Positions 11,398-20,660 are shown, counted from the first letter of the stretch. The stretch: 64,000 nt of DNA from Alphaproteobacteria bacterium (GCA_019232625.1 JAFANP010000006.1:1-64000), one strand, 5' to 3'. Numbers and translations: made by a program. The notes: generated from the letters alone by a model not told the origin.

Positions 11398-12162
11398 CTA
11401 GTCCGCGGCGATGAGGGCGATCTGGCGGCCGTAGTCCGGCTCGCCGCGGTGGGTGGCGCGGCGGTAGCTGAAGAAGCGGTCCGGCTGGGAATAGCTGTCC
11501 TCGCCCAGCGCCTCTATCCGCCTCAGCCCCGCGGCGGCGAGGCGGGAGAGGACGAAGCCCTCGAGGTCGAACTGGTAGCGTCCCTCCGTCCGGCCCGAGG
11601 AGAAGAAGCGCTCGCTCGCCTCGTCGGCCTCGGCGAAGCGGCGAAGGAAGGCCTCGTCCACCTCGTAGGAACGGCGGGCGATGCACGGCCCCACCGCCGC
11701 CGCGATCCGCCCCCGTTCCGCGCCGAGCGTCTCCATCGCTCGCACCGTCGCCTCGACGATCCCGCCGAGTGCGCCTTTCCAGCCGGCATGGGCGGCGCCG
11801 ACCACGCCCGCGCCGGCATCGGCGAAGAGGACGGGCGCGCAATCGGCGGTGAGGATGCCGAGGGCGAGGCCGGGGCGATCGGTCGCCATGCCGTCGGCGC
11901 GGGGCCGCTCGGCGTCGGGCCAGGGGGCCGCGACCGCAAGCGCGTCGCCGGAATGGACCTGGTGGAGGGTGACGAGGCCGGCGCCCGGCGCCACCGCGTC
12001 GACGGCGCGGCGGCGATTCTCCACGATCGACTCGCGGTCGTCGCCCGAGCCCAGCCCGACGTTGAGGCCGGAGCAGACCCCGGCCGAGACCCCGCCGCTG
12101 CGGCCGAGGAAGCCATGGCGGACGCCGCCGAGCGCCGCCGCCCTCAGGACCTCGACGTTCAT
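11398..12162 (-). CDS. pgeF: purine nucleoside phosphorylase/laccase-domain protein YfiH family
   Basis: This 254-residue protein is of the DUF152/YfiH family, whose members act on purine nucleosides and have been linked to peptidoglycan editing. The metal-binding residues are visible in LVTLHQVHSGDA, ILTADCAPVLFAD and VGAAHAGWKGAL. A GPCIARRSYEVDEAF segment is also typical. The ATG at 12162 overlaps the stop of the upstream GNAT gene by four bases (ATGA). It is the last gene of a coupled lgt-midA-GNAT-pgeF run; the lgt-midA-pgeF association recurs in alphaproteobacteria. Confidence 0.92.
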   Translation of the reverse strand: MNVEVLRAAALGGVRHGFLGRSGGVSAGVCSGLNVGLGSGDDRESIVENRRRAVDAVAPGAGLVTLHQVHSGDALAVAAPWPDAERPRADGMATDRPGLALGILTADCAPVLFADAGAGVVGAAHAGWKGALGGIVEATVRAMETLGAERGRIAAAVGPCIARRSYEVDEAFLRRFAEADEASERFFSSGRTEGRYQFDLEGFVLSRLAAAGLRRIEALGEDSYSQPDRFFSYRRATHRGEPDYGRQIALIAAD

Positions 12163-12668
12163 CCCAGCCTCAGCCGCCATATCTCGTCCTCGTCGGCCTG
12201 CTCCCCGACCATGAAGGCGTAGGGCGCGACATAGGTAAAGCCGTAGCGGCGGTAGAAGGCCTTGGCGCGGCCGTTGCCGGTCCAGACCGTCAGGTAGAGC
12301 TCCTTTGCGCCCCTCTGCCGCGCCTGCGCCAACACCCAGTCCATTAGCAGGCCGGCGACGCCCAGCCCGTGGAAGCGCTTCGTCAGGTAGAGCTGCCTCA
12401 GCTCCAGCGCCGGCGCCTCCGGAGTGACCGGCAGCGTCACCGGAGAGATTTTGGCGAAGCCGGCGGGTTCGTCGCCGGCGAGGCCGAGGCGAAACCGGTA
12501 GGCGGGGTCGGTGAACTCCTGCCGCCACGCCTCCGGCGTGAACCGGGCAAGGAAGGCGGCGAGATCCTCCTCCCGGTAGAGATGGCCGAAGGTCTCGACG
12601 AAGCTGGTCCTGAACAGCGCGTCGATGACCGGCAGGTCGGCAAGGGTCGCGTCGCGAGAGCCGGTCAT
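12159..12668 (-). CDS. GNAT-family N-acetyltransferase
   Basis: This 169-residue protein has the GNAT fold: an N-terminal helix pair, LELRQLYLTKRFHGLGVAGLLMDWVLAQARQRGAKELYLTVW with the acetyl-CoA pyrophosphate loop HGLGVAG, and a C-terminal NGRAKAFYRRYGF segment. The substrate cannot be read from sequence. The ATG at 12668 overlaps the midA stop, and its own stop overlaps the pgeF start, so it is translationally embedded in this operon. Confidence 0.92.
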   Translation of the reverse strand: MTGSRDATLADLPVIDALFRTSFVETFGHLYREEDLAAFLARFTPEAWRQEFTDPAYRFRLGLAGDEPAGFAKISPVTLPVTPEAPALELRQLYLTKRFHGLGVAGLLMDWVLAQARQRGAKELYLTVWTGNGRAKAFYRRYGFTYVAPYAFMVGEQADEDEIWRLRLG

Positions 12669-13768
12669 TCGAAGCCCGCCGGGTCCGGCCATTGCGCGGC
12701 TGCGAGCGCCAGCACCTTGAACAGGCTCCCCATCTGCTCCGGCGCCGTCAGCCGGTCGCGGGCGCCTTCGATCTCGATCCGCCGGCGCGGCGCGGCAGCG
12801 GCGAGCGCCGCGCTCCGCTCGACGATCCCGAGGCGCCCCAGCCAGACGCCCTGCGGCGCCGGCCCGAACGCCCGAACGCCTTCGCCGAGGGCCGCCGCGG
12901 CGAGCGCCTCGAAATCGACATGGACGGTGAGATCGCTCTCGCCCGGCTCGACCCAGGGGTCGGCATAAGCATGGTTGCGGACGGCCTGGAGAGTCTCGCC
13001 GGCGGAGGTCCGCGCGTGGCCATAATCCACGATCAGCGCGATCCCGCCCTGGCGCGCGAGCCGCTGGGCGAGAAGGCGGACGATCCCGAGCGAGGCCGGA
13101 GACGCCTCGACCACGGTCCCCTGGGGCGCGCCGCGGACCGATTCGGGAAGGCTCCCGGCCGGGAAAGGGGGCCCGGCCCTGGGCACGAACCGGTCCTCCT
13201 CCACCGCCACCCGCCGCTCGCGCCAGCCGTCGGGCGCGGCGACGAGCTGGCGGGCGGGTAGGGCGTCGAAGAATTCGTTGGCGACGACGAGCAGCGGGCC
13301 GTCGCTGGGCAGCGAGTCAAGCGCGTCGTGCCAGCGCGCCCGCGGCACCCGCTGCGCCTGTGCGCGGCGCAGGAGCGGGCTGGTCTCGACCAGCTCCACG
13401 GGCGGCTCGAGCCCGGCCGCGCGCATCGCGCGCAACGCATCTTCGGCCAGCGTGCCGCGGCCGGGGCCGAGCTCGACGTAGTGCGCGCCGGCCGGTCGTC
13501 CGGCCCGGTCCCAGGCGTCGGCGAGGCATAAGCCGACCAACTCGCCGAACATCTGGCTGATCTCGGGCGCGGTGGTGAAGTCGCCGCCCCGGCCGAACGG
13601 ATCGCGCGAGGCGTAATAATGGGCGTTGGCGAGGGCCATGTAGTCGGCGACGCTGATCGGGCCGGACGCCTCGATCAGGCGCTGGAGTCGGTCGCCAAGC
13701 GTCCCCCCTCCCTGCCCGCAGGGAGGGGCCGGGGGTGGGTTCGTATCCGGAGAATCACTGCCCTTCAT
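12665..13768 (-). CDS. MidA/NDUFAF7-type SAM-dependent methyltransferase
   Basis: This protein of about 367 residues belongs to the MidA (NDUFAF7) family, whose eukaryotic member dimethylates a complex I arginine. The core motifs are PISVADYMALANAHYYASRDPFGRGGDFTTAPEISQMFGE, the SAM loop VELGPGRGTLAEDALRAM and VVANEFFDALPARQ. The ATG at 13768 is chosen (GGGTGGG upstream); a GTG at 13780 is also in frame. The first 25 or so codons, before TLGDRLQRLI, are proline/glycine rich and encoded by a palindromic repeat (13705-13728), so this N-terminal extension is probably not part of the fold. The stop is coupled to the GNAT gene. Confidence 0.9.
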   Translation of the reverse strand: MKGSDSPDTNPPPAPPCGQGGGTLGDRLQRLIEASGPISVADYMALANAHYYASRDPFGRGGDFTTAPEISQMFGELVGLCLADAWDRAGRPAGAHYVELGPGRGTLAEDALRAMRAAGLEPPVELVETSPLLRRAQAQRVPRARWHDALDSLPSDGPLLVVANEFFDALPARQLVAAPDGWRERRVAVEEDRFVPRAGPPFPAGSLPESVRGAPQGTVVEASPASLGIVRLLAQRLARQGGIALIVDYGHARTSAGETLQAVRNHAYADPWVEPGESDLTVHVDFEALAAAALGEGVRAFGPAPQGVWLGRLGIVERSAALAAAAPRRRIEIEGARDRLTAPEQMGSLFKVLALAAAQWPDPAGFE

Positions 13769-13809
13769 TGACGTACCCACCCTGACCCCTCCCTGCGTGC
13801 AGGGAGGGG
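13705..13809. repeat. paired CCCCTCCCTGC palindromes at the midA start
   Basis: Two perfect 11-bp stems with 2-base loops occur at 13705-13728 and 13786-13809, each reading CCCCTCCCTGC then GCAGGGAGGGG. Between them are GGGTGGGTTCG and GTACCCACCCTGA, which are themselves partly inverted. The unit lies across the lgt-midA junction, and its proximal half is translated as the midA N-terminus. Confidence 0.88.
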
Positions 13810-13813
13810 ATTC

Positions 13814-14707
13814 CTAGGCAACGCTCTCGGTCCCGGCGAACGGCTCGACCCGCTCGCGCCGGCGCTTAGCGGTGGCGATCAGATAGACGCCGCCGAGGAT
13901 CATCGGCAGCGACAGCCACTGGCCCATGTGGAGATGCGTGCGGTGCGCGAAGTCCATCAGCTGCTCGTCCGCCTCCCGGTAGAATTCGACGAAGAAGCGG
14001 CTGAGGCCGTAGCCGAGGAGGAAGATGCCGACCAGCTTGCCCGGCTGGTAGCGGGCGTCTGTCTTCCAGAAGAAGAACCACAGGACGGCGAACAGGAGGA
14101 TGCCCTCGAGGCCGGCTTCGTAGATCTGGCTCGGGTGGCGGGGCGGGCCGGTGACGAGCAGGCCGTTCTGGACCTCGGGGAAGCGGACCGCCCAGGGCAC
14201 GTCGGTGGTCCGCCCCCACAGCTCGTGGTTCACGAAATTGGCGAGGCGCCCGAAGAACAGGCCGAACGGGGTGCAGCAGGCGACGTAATCGTGGATTCGC
14301 AGCCAGTTGAGGCCGTTGGTGCGGGCAAGGTAGATTATTCCCAGCGTCGTTCCGATCACGCCACCGTGAAAGGACATGCCGCCGTCCCAAATCTTCAATA
14401 TTTCCAGAGGGTTGTGGAAATAGAAGCCGGGGCGGTAGAAAAGCACGTAGCCAAGCCGTCCGCCGAGGATGATGCCGAGCGTGGCGTAGAAGACCATGTC
14501 GTCGGCATGCCGCCGCGCCATCGGCGCGCCGGGCCGGTCGATCAGCTTCAGGAGGTACCACCAGCCGAGCAGGATGCCCGACAGATAGGCGAGCGAATAC
14601 CAGCGTATGTCGAGCGGGCCGATCGACACCGCCACCGGATCGAGGCCGAGGCTGTTCCAGCTCGTCCCGCCGGTCGTTACCAGAGATGTCAGTAAGGAAT
14701 GGATCAA
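13814..14707 (-). CDS. lgt: prolipoprotein diacylglyceryl transferase
   Basis: Lgt transfers diacylglycerol from phosphatidylglycerol to the lipobox cysteine of prolipoproteins in the inner membrane. The 297-residue protein has about seven transmembrane helices, the [11 protein letters not shown] segment with the essential His, the signature [14 protein letters not shown], and [12 protein letters not shown]. The predicted start is a TTG at 14707 with GGAGG about eight bases upstream. It is the first gene of the minus-strand lgt-midA-GNAT-pgeF run and diverges from the acyl-CoA synthetase. Confidence 0.95.
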   Translation of the reverse strand: MIHSLLTSLVTTGGTSWNSLGLDPVAVSIGPLDIRWYSLAYLSGILLGWWYLLKLIDRPGAPMARRHADDMVFYATLGIILGGRLGYVLFYRPGFYFHNPLEILKIWDGGMSFHGGVIGTTLGIIYLARTNGLNWLRIHDYVACCTPFGLFFGRLANFVNHELWGRTTDVPWAVRFPEVQNGLLVTGPPRHPSQIYEAGLEGILLFAVLWFFFWKTDARYQPGKLVGIFLLGYGLSRFFVEFYREADEQLMDFAHRTHLHMGQWLSLPMILGGVYLIATAKRRRERVEPFAGTESVA

Positions 14708-14776
14708 GGCTTCCCCCTCCCGCGTGAGCCCCTATTAGGAGGGGAGAGGACAAACGGGAAGGGCGAGGAGAAACGG

Positions 14777-16450
14777 ATGCCGAGCGAGCTCGACCGCAAG
14801 GTGGACGCCGCCCTTGCCGAGGTGACGGGACCGGGCGGCCGCATCCAGATCGGCCATGACGAGCAGGGGCGGGCGATCGTCACCAATCTGCCGCCGACCC
14901 TGCCGGCCATGTTCGACGCCTTCTGCATGCTCCATGCCGCGACCGACGCGGTGGTTGCGGACGGCGAGCGGCTGACCTTCGGCGAGGTGAACGCCGCCGC
15001 GACGCGGCTCGCCCACGCGCTCGTCGGCGGATGGGGCGTGAAGAAGGGCGACCGGGTCGCCATCGCGATGCGCAACTGCCCCGCCTGGATCGTCTGCTAC
15101 ATCGCGGCCTTGAAGGCGGGCGCGATCGCGACCCTGGTCAACGGCTGGTGGCAGCCCGACGAGCTCGCCCACGGCCTCCGCCTGACCCGGCCCAGCCTCG
15201 TCCTGTGCGATGCGCCGCGCGGCTCCCGCCTCGGCGCCTGCGGCCTCGACGTGCCGGCGGCGGTGCTGCCCGTCGACCGGCCGATCGAGGAAGCGCTGGC
15301 GCCGCTCTTCGCGCGCGGCGGCGGCGACGCGCCCTTGCCGGAGATCGGCCCCGAGGACGACGCGACGATCCTCTTCACCTCCGGCTCAACCGGCACGGCG
15401 AAGGGCGCGCTCTCCACCCACCGTGCCGTCACCACCGGCCTCTACGCCTACACGATCGGCCTGCTCTCGCTGCTGGCGATCATGGAGCATGAGGGCCGCC
15501 CGCCCGCCAACCCGCCCAAGACCCTGGTCAACGTGCCGCTCTTCCACGTGACCGGCGAGGTGCCGGTGCTCCTCAACAGCTTCGTCATCGGCCGGACCAT
15601 GGTGCTGATGGCGAAATGGGACCCGGGCGAGGCGCTGCGCCTGATCGCGGAGGAGAAGATCACCTATTTCGTCGGCGTCCCGACGATGAGCCTCGAGATG
15701 ATGCAGCATCCCGACCGCGACAGATACGACCTCAGCTCGCTCACCGACATCGCCGCCGGCGGCGCGGCGAGGCCCGTCGCCCACGTCAAGCGGCTGCAGC
15801 AGAGCTTCCGAAGCGCCCAGCCGGCGCTCGGCTACGGCCTCACCGAGACCAACGCGGCCGGCTGCGGCAACTTCTGGCAGAATTACGCGGACAAGCCCTC
15901 CTCCACGGGCCGGCCCCACAAGCCGATCGTCGAGATCGCCATATTGGGCGAGAACGACCGGCACCTGCCGCCGGGCGAGCGCGGCGAGATCGCCATCCGC
16001 GCCGCGTCCAACATCCGCGGCTATTGGGACGATCCCGAGGCCACCGCCGCCGCCTTCACGGCCGACCTCTACCTACGCACCGGAGACATCGGCTATCTCG
16101 ACGAGGACGAATATCTGTTCATCGTCGACCGCAAGAAGGACATCATCATCCGCGGCGGCGAGAATATCAGCTGCCAGGAGGTCGAGGCGGCGATCTACGC
16201 CCACCCCTCCGTGTCGGAGGCCTCGGTGTTCGGAATCCCCGACGAGCGGCTCGGCGAGGTGCCCGCCGCGGCGGTCTATTGCGAGACCGACCGCGACCTC
16301 ACCGGCGAGCGGCTGAGGGCGTTCCTCGAAGGGCGGATCGCGCCCTACAAGATCCCGGTCCGGATCTGGGTCCACGATTCGCCGCTGGTGAAGCTCGGCA
16401 CCGGCAAGATCGACAAGAAGGTGCTGAGGGACCGCTACGGGAGCGGATGA
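14777..16450 (+). CDS. class I adenylate-forming acyl-CoA synthetase
   Basis: This 557-residue AMP-binding enzyme should activate a fatty or other carboxylic acid to its CoA thioester. The P-loop-like motif ILFTSGSTGTAKGAL, the YGLTETN motif, the LRTGDIGYLDEDEYLFIVDRKKDIIIRGGENIS hinge and the C-terminal catalytic lysine segment GTGKIDKK are all present. The ATG at 14777 has GAGGAG about eight bases upstream and is better placed than the in-frame ATG at 14699. The chain-length preference cannot be told. It stands alone and converges on the class II aldolase gene. Confidence 0.92.
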   Translation: MPSELDRKVDAALAEVTGPGGRIQIGHDEQGRAIVTNLPPTLPAMFDAFCMLHAATDAVVADGERLTFGEVNAAATRLAHALVGGWGVKKGDRVAIAMRNCPAWIVCYIAALKAGAIATLVNGWWQPDELAHGLRLTRPSLVLCDAPRGSRLGACGLDVPAAVLPVDRPIEEALAPLFARGGGDAPLPEIGPEDDATILFTSGSTGTAKGALSTHRAVTTGLYAYTIGLLSLLAIMEHEGRPPANPPKTLVNVPLFHVTGEVPVLLNSFVIGRTMVLMAKWDPGEALRLIAEEKITYFVGVPTMSLEMMQHPDRDRYDLSSLTDIAAGGAARPVAHVKRLQQSFRSAQPALGYGLTETNAAGCGNFWQNYADKPSSTGRPHKPIVEIAILGENDRHLPPGERGEIAIRAASNIRGYWDDPEATAAAFTADLYLRTGDIGYLDEDEYLFIVDRKKDIIIRGGENISCQEVEAAIYAHPSVSEASVFGIPDERLGEVPAAAVYCETDRDLTGERLRAFLEGRIAPYKIPVRIWVHDSPLVKLGTGKIDKKVLRDRYGSG

Positions 16451-16475
16451 TCCCCCCCCCGCCCGGGGAGGAGCC

Positions 16476-17294
16476 TTACGTCGCGAAGCCGGGGTCGAGC
16501 CGATAGGCCTTGCGCAGCAAAGCCGGCCAGGCGAGGGCGCGGGCCGCCATCTTGAGGCCGACCTTGCCCTGCTCGGCGGCGACCTCGGGCGCCCCCTGGG
16601 GCGGGTTGTTGAGATTGCCCTCGCCGGCCGACAGAGCGAGGATCTGCGCCTGGCAGGCGCGCTCCAGGAAGTAGATGCGGATGAAGGCCTCGCCGACCGT
16701 CTCGCCGACCGCGAGGGTGCCGTGGTTCCTGAGCAGCATCGCGCCCTTCGACCCGAGGTCGGCGACGATCCGCTCGCGCTCGTCGAGGTCGACGGCGACT
16801 CCCTCGTAATCGTGATAGGCGACCTCGTCGCGGATCAGCATCGCCGTCTGGGTCAGCGGCAGCAGCCCGTCGCCATGGGCCGAGACCGCCTGGCCGTGGG
16901 GCGTATGGAGGTGGATGACGGCGTGGGCGTCCTCGCGCGCCATGTGGATCGCCGAATGGATGGTGAAGCCCGCCGGGTTGGTGATGAAGGGCGAGGGCTC
17001 GACCGGCCGGCCCTCGACGTCGACCTTGACGAGACTGGAGGCGGTCACCTCCTCGAACATGAGGTTGTAGGGGTTGAGCAGGAAATGATGCTCCGGCCCC
17101 GGGATCCGGGCGGAGAGATGGGTGAAGATGAGGTCGTCCCAGCCGTGGTGGGCGACGAGCCGGTAGGCTGCGGCGAGGTCGACGCGGATCCGCCACTCCT
17201 CCTCGCTCACCTTGCCCTCGAGCGAGGGTATCTCCACCGTCCGGAGCGGCGCCAGCCCGCCCATGTCCCGGTTGATCGCTTCGATTCGGCCCAT
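16476..17294 (-). CDS. class II aldolase/adducin family protein
   Basis: This 272-residue protein carries the class II aldolase (araD/fucA) fold. The zinc-binding pair is in AVIHLHTPHGQAVSA and the later His in MLLRNHGTLAVGETV; the N-terminal phosphate-binding region is DDLIFTHLSARIPG. Substrate is uncertain, since many sphingomonad members of this group are uncharacterised. It lies 10 bases downstream of the maleylacetoacetate isomerase gene on the same strand, so both are probably cotranscribed. Confidence 0.9.
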   Translation of the reverse strand: MGRIEAINRDMGGLAPLRTVEIPSLEGKVSEEEWRIRVDLAAAYRLVAHHGWDDLIFTHLSARIPGPEHHFLLNPYNLMFEEVTASSLVKVDVEGRPVEPSPFITNPAGFTIHSAIHMAREDAHAVIHLHTPHGQAVSAHGDGLLPLTQTAMLIRDEVAYHDYEGVAVDLDERERIVADLGSKGAMLLRNHGTLAVGETVGEAFIRIYFLERACQAQILALSAGEGNLNNPPQGAPEVAAEQGKVGLKMAARALAWPALLRKAYRLDPGFAT

Positions 17295-17304
17295 CGCGCT
17301 GCTC

Positions 17305-17952
17305 CTATGCTGCCGCCGCTATAGCGTCGGGATGCGCCCGGGCGAAGGGCTCGAGCGCGCTCGCCTCGGAGTCGGCCCGGACCAGCGTCGGATAGGCGTC
17401 GAGCGGCACCTCGAAGCGGCGGGCGTTGAACATCTGCGGCACGAGGCAGACGTCGGCGAGCGTGGGGGTGTCGCCGAACAGGAAGCGCCCGGCCCGCGGC
17501 GCGGCCATCGCCTCAAGCGCCTCGAAGCCTTCGGTCACCCAGTGCCGGTACCAGGCGTCGCGCGCCTCCTGCGGCTGGCCGAGCTCGTCCTTCAGATATT
17601 TGAGCACCCTGAGGTTGTTCAGCGGGTGGATGTCGCAAGCGACGGCGAGCGCGAGCGCAAGCGCCCGCGCATGGGCCGCGTCGGCGGGATGGGGCGGGAG
17701 GAGCGGCGGCGACGGCCTCGTGCCGTCGAGATAGAGGATGATGGCGAGGCTCTGGGTCAGGCGGTGGCCGTCTATCTCCAGCATCGGCACCAGGCCCTGG
17801 GGGTTCGCCGCCTTGTAGTCCTCCGACCTCTGCGCCCCCTCCAGCAGGTTCACCGACACCGCCCGATAGTCGACGCCCTTGAGGTTGAGCGCGATCCGAA
17901 CGCGGTAGCAGGCCGAGGAGCGGAAATAGTCGTGGAGGACGGGCTTGCTCAT
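17305..17952 (-). CDS. maiA: maleylacetoacetate isomerase (zeta-class GST)
   Basis: This 215-residue glutathione-S-transferase-fold protein would isomerise maleylacetoacetate to fumarylacetoacetate in tyrosine/homogentisate degradation. The N-terminal glutathione site motif is YFRSSACYRVRIALNLKG (9-26), the signature of zeta GSTs, followed by NPQGLVPMLEIDG and LTQSLAIILYLD. The C-terminal helical domain includes TLADVCLVPQMFNARRF. No hydrolase or homogentisate dioxygenase gene is in the window, so an unrelated GST role remains possible. Confidence 0.9.
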   Translation of the reverse strand: MSKPVLHDYFRSSACYRVRIALNLKGVDYRAVSVNLLEGAQRSEDYKAANPQGLVPMLEIDGHRLTQSLAIILYLDGTRPSPPLLPPHPADAAHARALALALAVACDIHPLNNLRVLKYLKDELGQPQEARDAWYRHWVTEGFEALEAMAAPRAGRFLFGDTPTLADVCLVPQMFNARRFEVPLDAYPTLVRADSEASALEPFARAHPDAIAAAA

Positions 17953-18040
17953 GGCGGCGACGCTACCCTGCGCCTCCCCGCTTGCCTAGCGGGCGCCCGC
18001 CACGTTACGGCGCCTCTCACCTTCTTCAGGAGCGCAGACC

Positions 18041-19042
18041 TTGGCCGGGCCCAAGACCAGGAAGACGATTTTCTCCGGCATCCAGCCGACCGGCGTGCTG
18101 CACCTGGGCAACCTCATCGGCGCCATCTCGCTGTGGGTGCGCGAGCAGGACAAGCACGACAACATCTTCTGCGTCGTCGATCTCCACGCCCTCACCATCC
18201 CCGAGGCGATCGAGGCGAAGCGGCTGCGCGCGAGCAGCCTCGACGTCGCGGCGCTCTACGTCGCCTGCGGGATCGATCCGGACAAGTCGATCATCTTCCT
18301 CCAGAGCCAGGTGCGCGAGCATGCCGAGCTCGCCTGGATCCTCAACTGCGTCACGCCGATGGGCTGGATGAACCGGATGACCCAGTTCAAGTCGAAGTCG
18401 GAGGGGCAGGAATCGGTCGGCGTCGGCCTCTATGCCTATCCGATCCTTCAGGCCGCCGACATCCTCCTCTATCACACCGACCTCGTCCCGGTGGGCGAGG
18501 ACCAGCGGCAGCATGTCGAGATCACCCAGGACATCGCCCAGCGCTTCGAGGGGCTGTTCGGCTATCATTTCACCCGGCCCGAGATCATGGTCCAGAAGGT
18601 CGGGGCGCGGGTCATGGGGCTGGACGATCCCGAGGCGAAGATGTCGAAGAGCTCGACCAATCCGCGCCACGCCATCGGCCTGCTCGACGAGCCCGCCGTC
18701 ATCCTCAAGAAGCTCAAGTCGGCCAAGACCGATTCAAGGACCGCCGTGGATGCCGAGGATCCCGGCGCCGGCGTCAGGAACCTCCTCACCATCTATCACG
18801 CCTTCGCCGGCGGAAGCTGGGACGAGGCGCTGCGGCGCTTCGACGGCCAAGGCTATGGCGCTCTCAAGACGGGGGTGGCGGAGGCGGTGATCGCCGGGCT
18901 GGAGCCGATCCAGCGCCGCTTCCACGCGCTTCGGAGCGAGGAAGGTGAGCTGATGGCGATGCTGGGGCGCTCGGCGGAGGCGGCGGCGGCGCGGGCCGAG
19001 GCGACGATGCGCGACGTCAGGGCGGCGGTCGGCATCTGGTGA
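18041..19042 (+). CDS. trpS: tryptophanyl-tRNA synthetase
   Basis: TrpRS charges tRNA-Trp. The 333-residue class I synthetase shows SGIQPTGVLHLGNLIGAI (HIGH-type motif HLGN), the tryptophan-site region EDQRQHVEITQDIA and the AKMSKSS (KMSKS) loop. The start is a TTG at 18041 with AGGAG (18028-18032) eight bases upstream, giving MAGPKTRKTIFSGIQPTG, the expected N-terminus. The stop overlaps the next start (GTGA), coupling it to the MFS gene. In many alphaproteobacteria trpS neighbours murJ; here it does not. Confidence 0.97.
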   Translation: MAGPKTRKTIFSGIQPTGVLHLGNLIGAISLWVREQDKHDNIFCVVDLHALTIPEAIEAKRLRASSLDVAALYVACGIDPDKSIIFLQSQVREHAELAWILNCVTPMGWMNRMTQFKSKSEGQESVGVGLYAYPILQAADILLYHTDLVPVGEDQRQHVEITQDIAQRFEGLFGYHFTRPEIMVQKVGARVMGLDDPEAKMSKSSTNPRHAIGLLDEPAVILKKLKSAKTDSRTAVDAEDPGAGVRNLLTIYHAFAGGSWDEALRRFDGQGYGALKTGVAEAVIAGLEPIQRRFHALRSEEGELMAMLGRSAEAAAARAEATMRDVRAAVGIW

Positions 19043-20328
19043 GCGGGGCCGGGCCCTCCCGCGGCCACCGCCTCCTCAACATCGCCGGCGGCTCGGCGGG
19101 CAATCTCGTCGAATGGTACGACTGGTACGCCTATTCCGCCTTCACCCTCTATTTCGCGCCCGTCTTCTTCCCCAAGGCCGACCAGACCGCGCAGCTGCTG
19201 AACGCCGCCGCCATCTTCGCCGTCGGCTTCGTGATGCGCCCGGTCGGCGCCTGGGCGATGGGCGTCTATGCCGACCGGCGCGGCCGCAAGGCGGGCCTGA
19301 CCCTCTCCGTCACCTTGATGTGCGCCGGTTCGCTGATGATCGCGCTGACCCCGGGCTACGCCTCGATCGGCGCCGCCGCGCCGGCCCTGCTCGTCCTCGC
19401 GCGGATGCTTCAGGGGCTGAGCGTCGGCGGCGAATATGGCGCCAGCGCCACCTATCTGAGCGAGATGGCGGAGCGCCGCCACCGCGGCTTCTATTCGAGC
19501 TTCCAATATGTGACGCTCATCTCCGGGCAGCTGATCGCGCTCGCCCTCCTCCTCGTCCTCCAGGCGGCGATGCCGGAGCGGGCGCTTGAGGCGTGGGGAT
19601 GGCGCATCCCCTTCGCCGTCGGCGCGGCGCTGGCGGTCGTCGTCTTCGTCCTGCGCCGCCGCCTCGCCGAGACTCGGAGCTTCCACAACGCGAAGCGGGA
19701 GGCGCGGCCCCGGTCGAGCGGCTGGACGCTCTTCCGCGACCATCCGGGCGCCGCCTTGCTGGTCATGGCGCTGACCGCCGGCGGCACGCTCGCCTTCTAC
19801 GCCTACACGACCTACATGCAGAAATTCCTCGTCAACACGTCGGGCTTCGGGCGCGAGACGGCGACCGCGATCACCGCCCTCGCCCTCCTCGTCTACATGC
19901 TCCTCCAGCCGGCGGCGGGCGCGCTCTCCGACCGGGTCGGCCGCAAGCCGCTGATGGTCGCCTTCGGAGTGGCCGGGACCCTGCTCACCGTTCCGATCTT
20001 CGTCGCGCTGGAGCAGGTGCGCAGCCCGCTGGCGGCCTTCGCCTTGGTCCTCGCCGCGCTGGTCGCCGTCACCGGCTACACCTCGATCAACGCCGTGGTG
20101 AAGGCGGAGCTCTTCCCCGCCCACATCCGCGCCCTCGGCGTCGCGCTGCCTTATGCGCTCGCCAACACCCTGTTCGGCGGCACCGCCGAATATGTCGCCT
20201 TGTGGTTCAAGAGCGAGGGGATGGAGCGCGGCTTCTACTGGTATGTCGCGGGGATGTGCGCTCTGTCGCTGATCGTCTACGTGCGGATGCGCGACACCGG
20301 CCGCCACAGCCTGATCGCCGAGGATTGA
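19039..20328 (+). CDS. MFS metabolite:H+ symporter (MHS family)
   Basis: This 429-residue twelve-helix transporter resembles the KgtP/ShiA/ProP group. The first helix NLVEWYDWYAYSAFTLYFAPVFFP, the loop MGVYADRRGRKAGL and the MLQGLSVGGEYGASATYLSEMA segment are diagnostic; the family imports dicarboxylates, shikimate or osmolytes with protons. It starts with a GTG at 19039 inside the trpS stop (GTGA). Its stop at 20328 lies 11 bases before the left end of the IS element, so the insertion missed the coding sequence but may have removed its terminator. Confidence 0.92.
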   Translation: MSGAGPSRGHRLLNIAGGSAGNLVEWYDWYAYSAFTLYFAPVFFPKADQTAQLLNAAAIFAVGFVMRPVGAWAMGVYADRRGRKAGLTLSVTLMCAGSLMIALTPGYASIGAAAPALLVLARMLQGLSVGGEYGASATYLSEMAERRHRGFYSSFQYVTLISGQLIALALLLVLQAAMPERALEAWGWRIPFAVGAALAVVVFVLRRRLAETRSFHNAKREARPRSSGWTLFRDHPGAALLVMALTAGGTLAFYAYTTYMQKFLVNTSGFGRETATAITALALLVYMLLQPAAGALSDRVGRKPLMVAFGVAGTLLTVPIFVALEQVRSPLAAFALVLAALVAVTGYTSINAVVKAELFPAHIRALGVALPYALANTLFGGTAEYVALWFKSEGMERGFYWYVAGMCALSLIVYVRMRDTGRHSLIAED

Positions 20329-20331
20329 GGG

Positions 20332-20358
20332 GATGCGGGGGTGGTGTCTCAGTTTCAA
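20332..20358. repeat. target duplication and left terminal inverted repeat
   Basis: GATGCGGG (20332-20339) is followed by the left end GGTGGTGTCTCAGTTTCAA (20340-20358). The latter is the inverted match of the right end, differing at two positions of 19. Confidence 0.93.
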
Positions 20359-20417
20359 ATTCCCTCTCGCGGATTGGGATAAATCCTGTATGCTTAGCGC
20401 AAAGCAGGAGCCAAACC

Positions 20418-20660
20418 ATGCCAAAGGGGCCGCGCGGCGAGAGACGTCCAGTGGACGCCATAGCTCGCGCCGTGATGATCGGGAAGATCGCCACCGGTGA
20501 AATCGAAGACGAGCGTGAGATGATAACGACGGCGGCCGCTGAGATGGGCCGCCGTGGTGGAAAGGCGCGCGCCGAACGGATGTCTCCAGAACGGCGCGCC
20601 GAGATTGCGCGGGCCGCGGCTGCGTCGCGGTGGGCGAAAACGGCGAGCAAAGCCAAGTGA
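20418..20660 (+). CDS. small basic protein, first cargo gene of the IS element
   Basis: This 80-residue protein has no family I can name with confidence. The C-terminal half reads AEMGRRGGKARAERMSPERRAEIARAAAASRWAK, a glycine/arginine-rich helical motif found in many small bacterial proteins of unknown role and suggestive of nucleic-acid or protein contact. The N-terminal half (about 14-40) is predicted helical. The ATG at 20418 has AGGAG seven bases upstream. Its TGA overlaps the GTG start of the next gene by four bases, so the two are made together. Confidence 0.82.
   Translation: MPKGPRGERRPVDAIARAVMIGKIATGEIEDEREMITTAAAEMGRRGGKARAERMSPERRAEIARAAAASRWAKTASKAK

Noticed and set aside
20630-20656. 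ATG at 20630 as start of the Ntn-hydrolase-like gene
   Set aside because: It would add nine residues ahead of Thr1 and overlap the upstream gene by 31 bases; the GTG at 20657 gives the standard four-base coupling and exposes the threonine.
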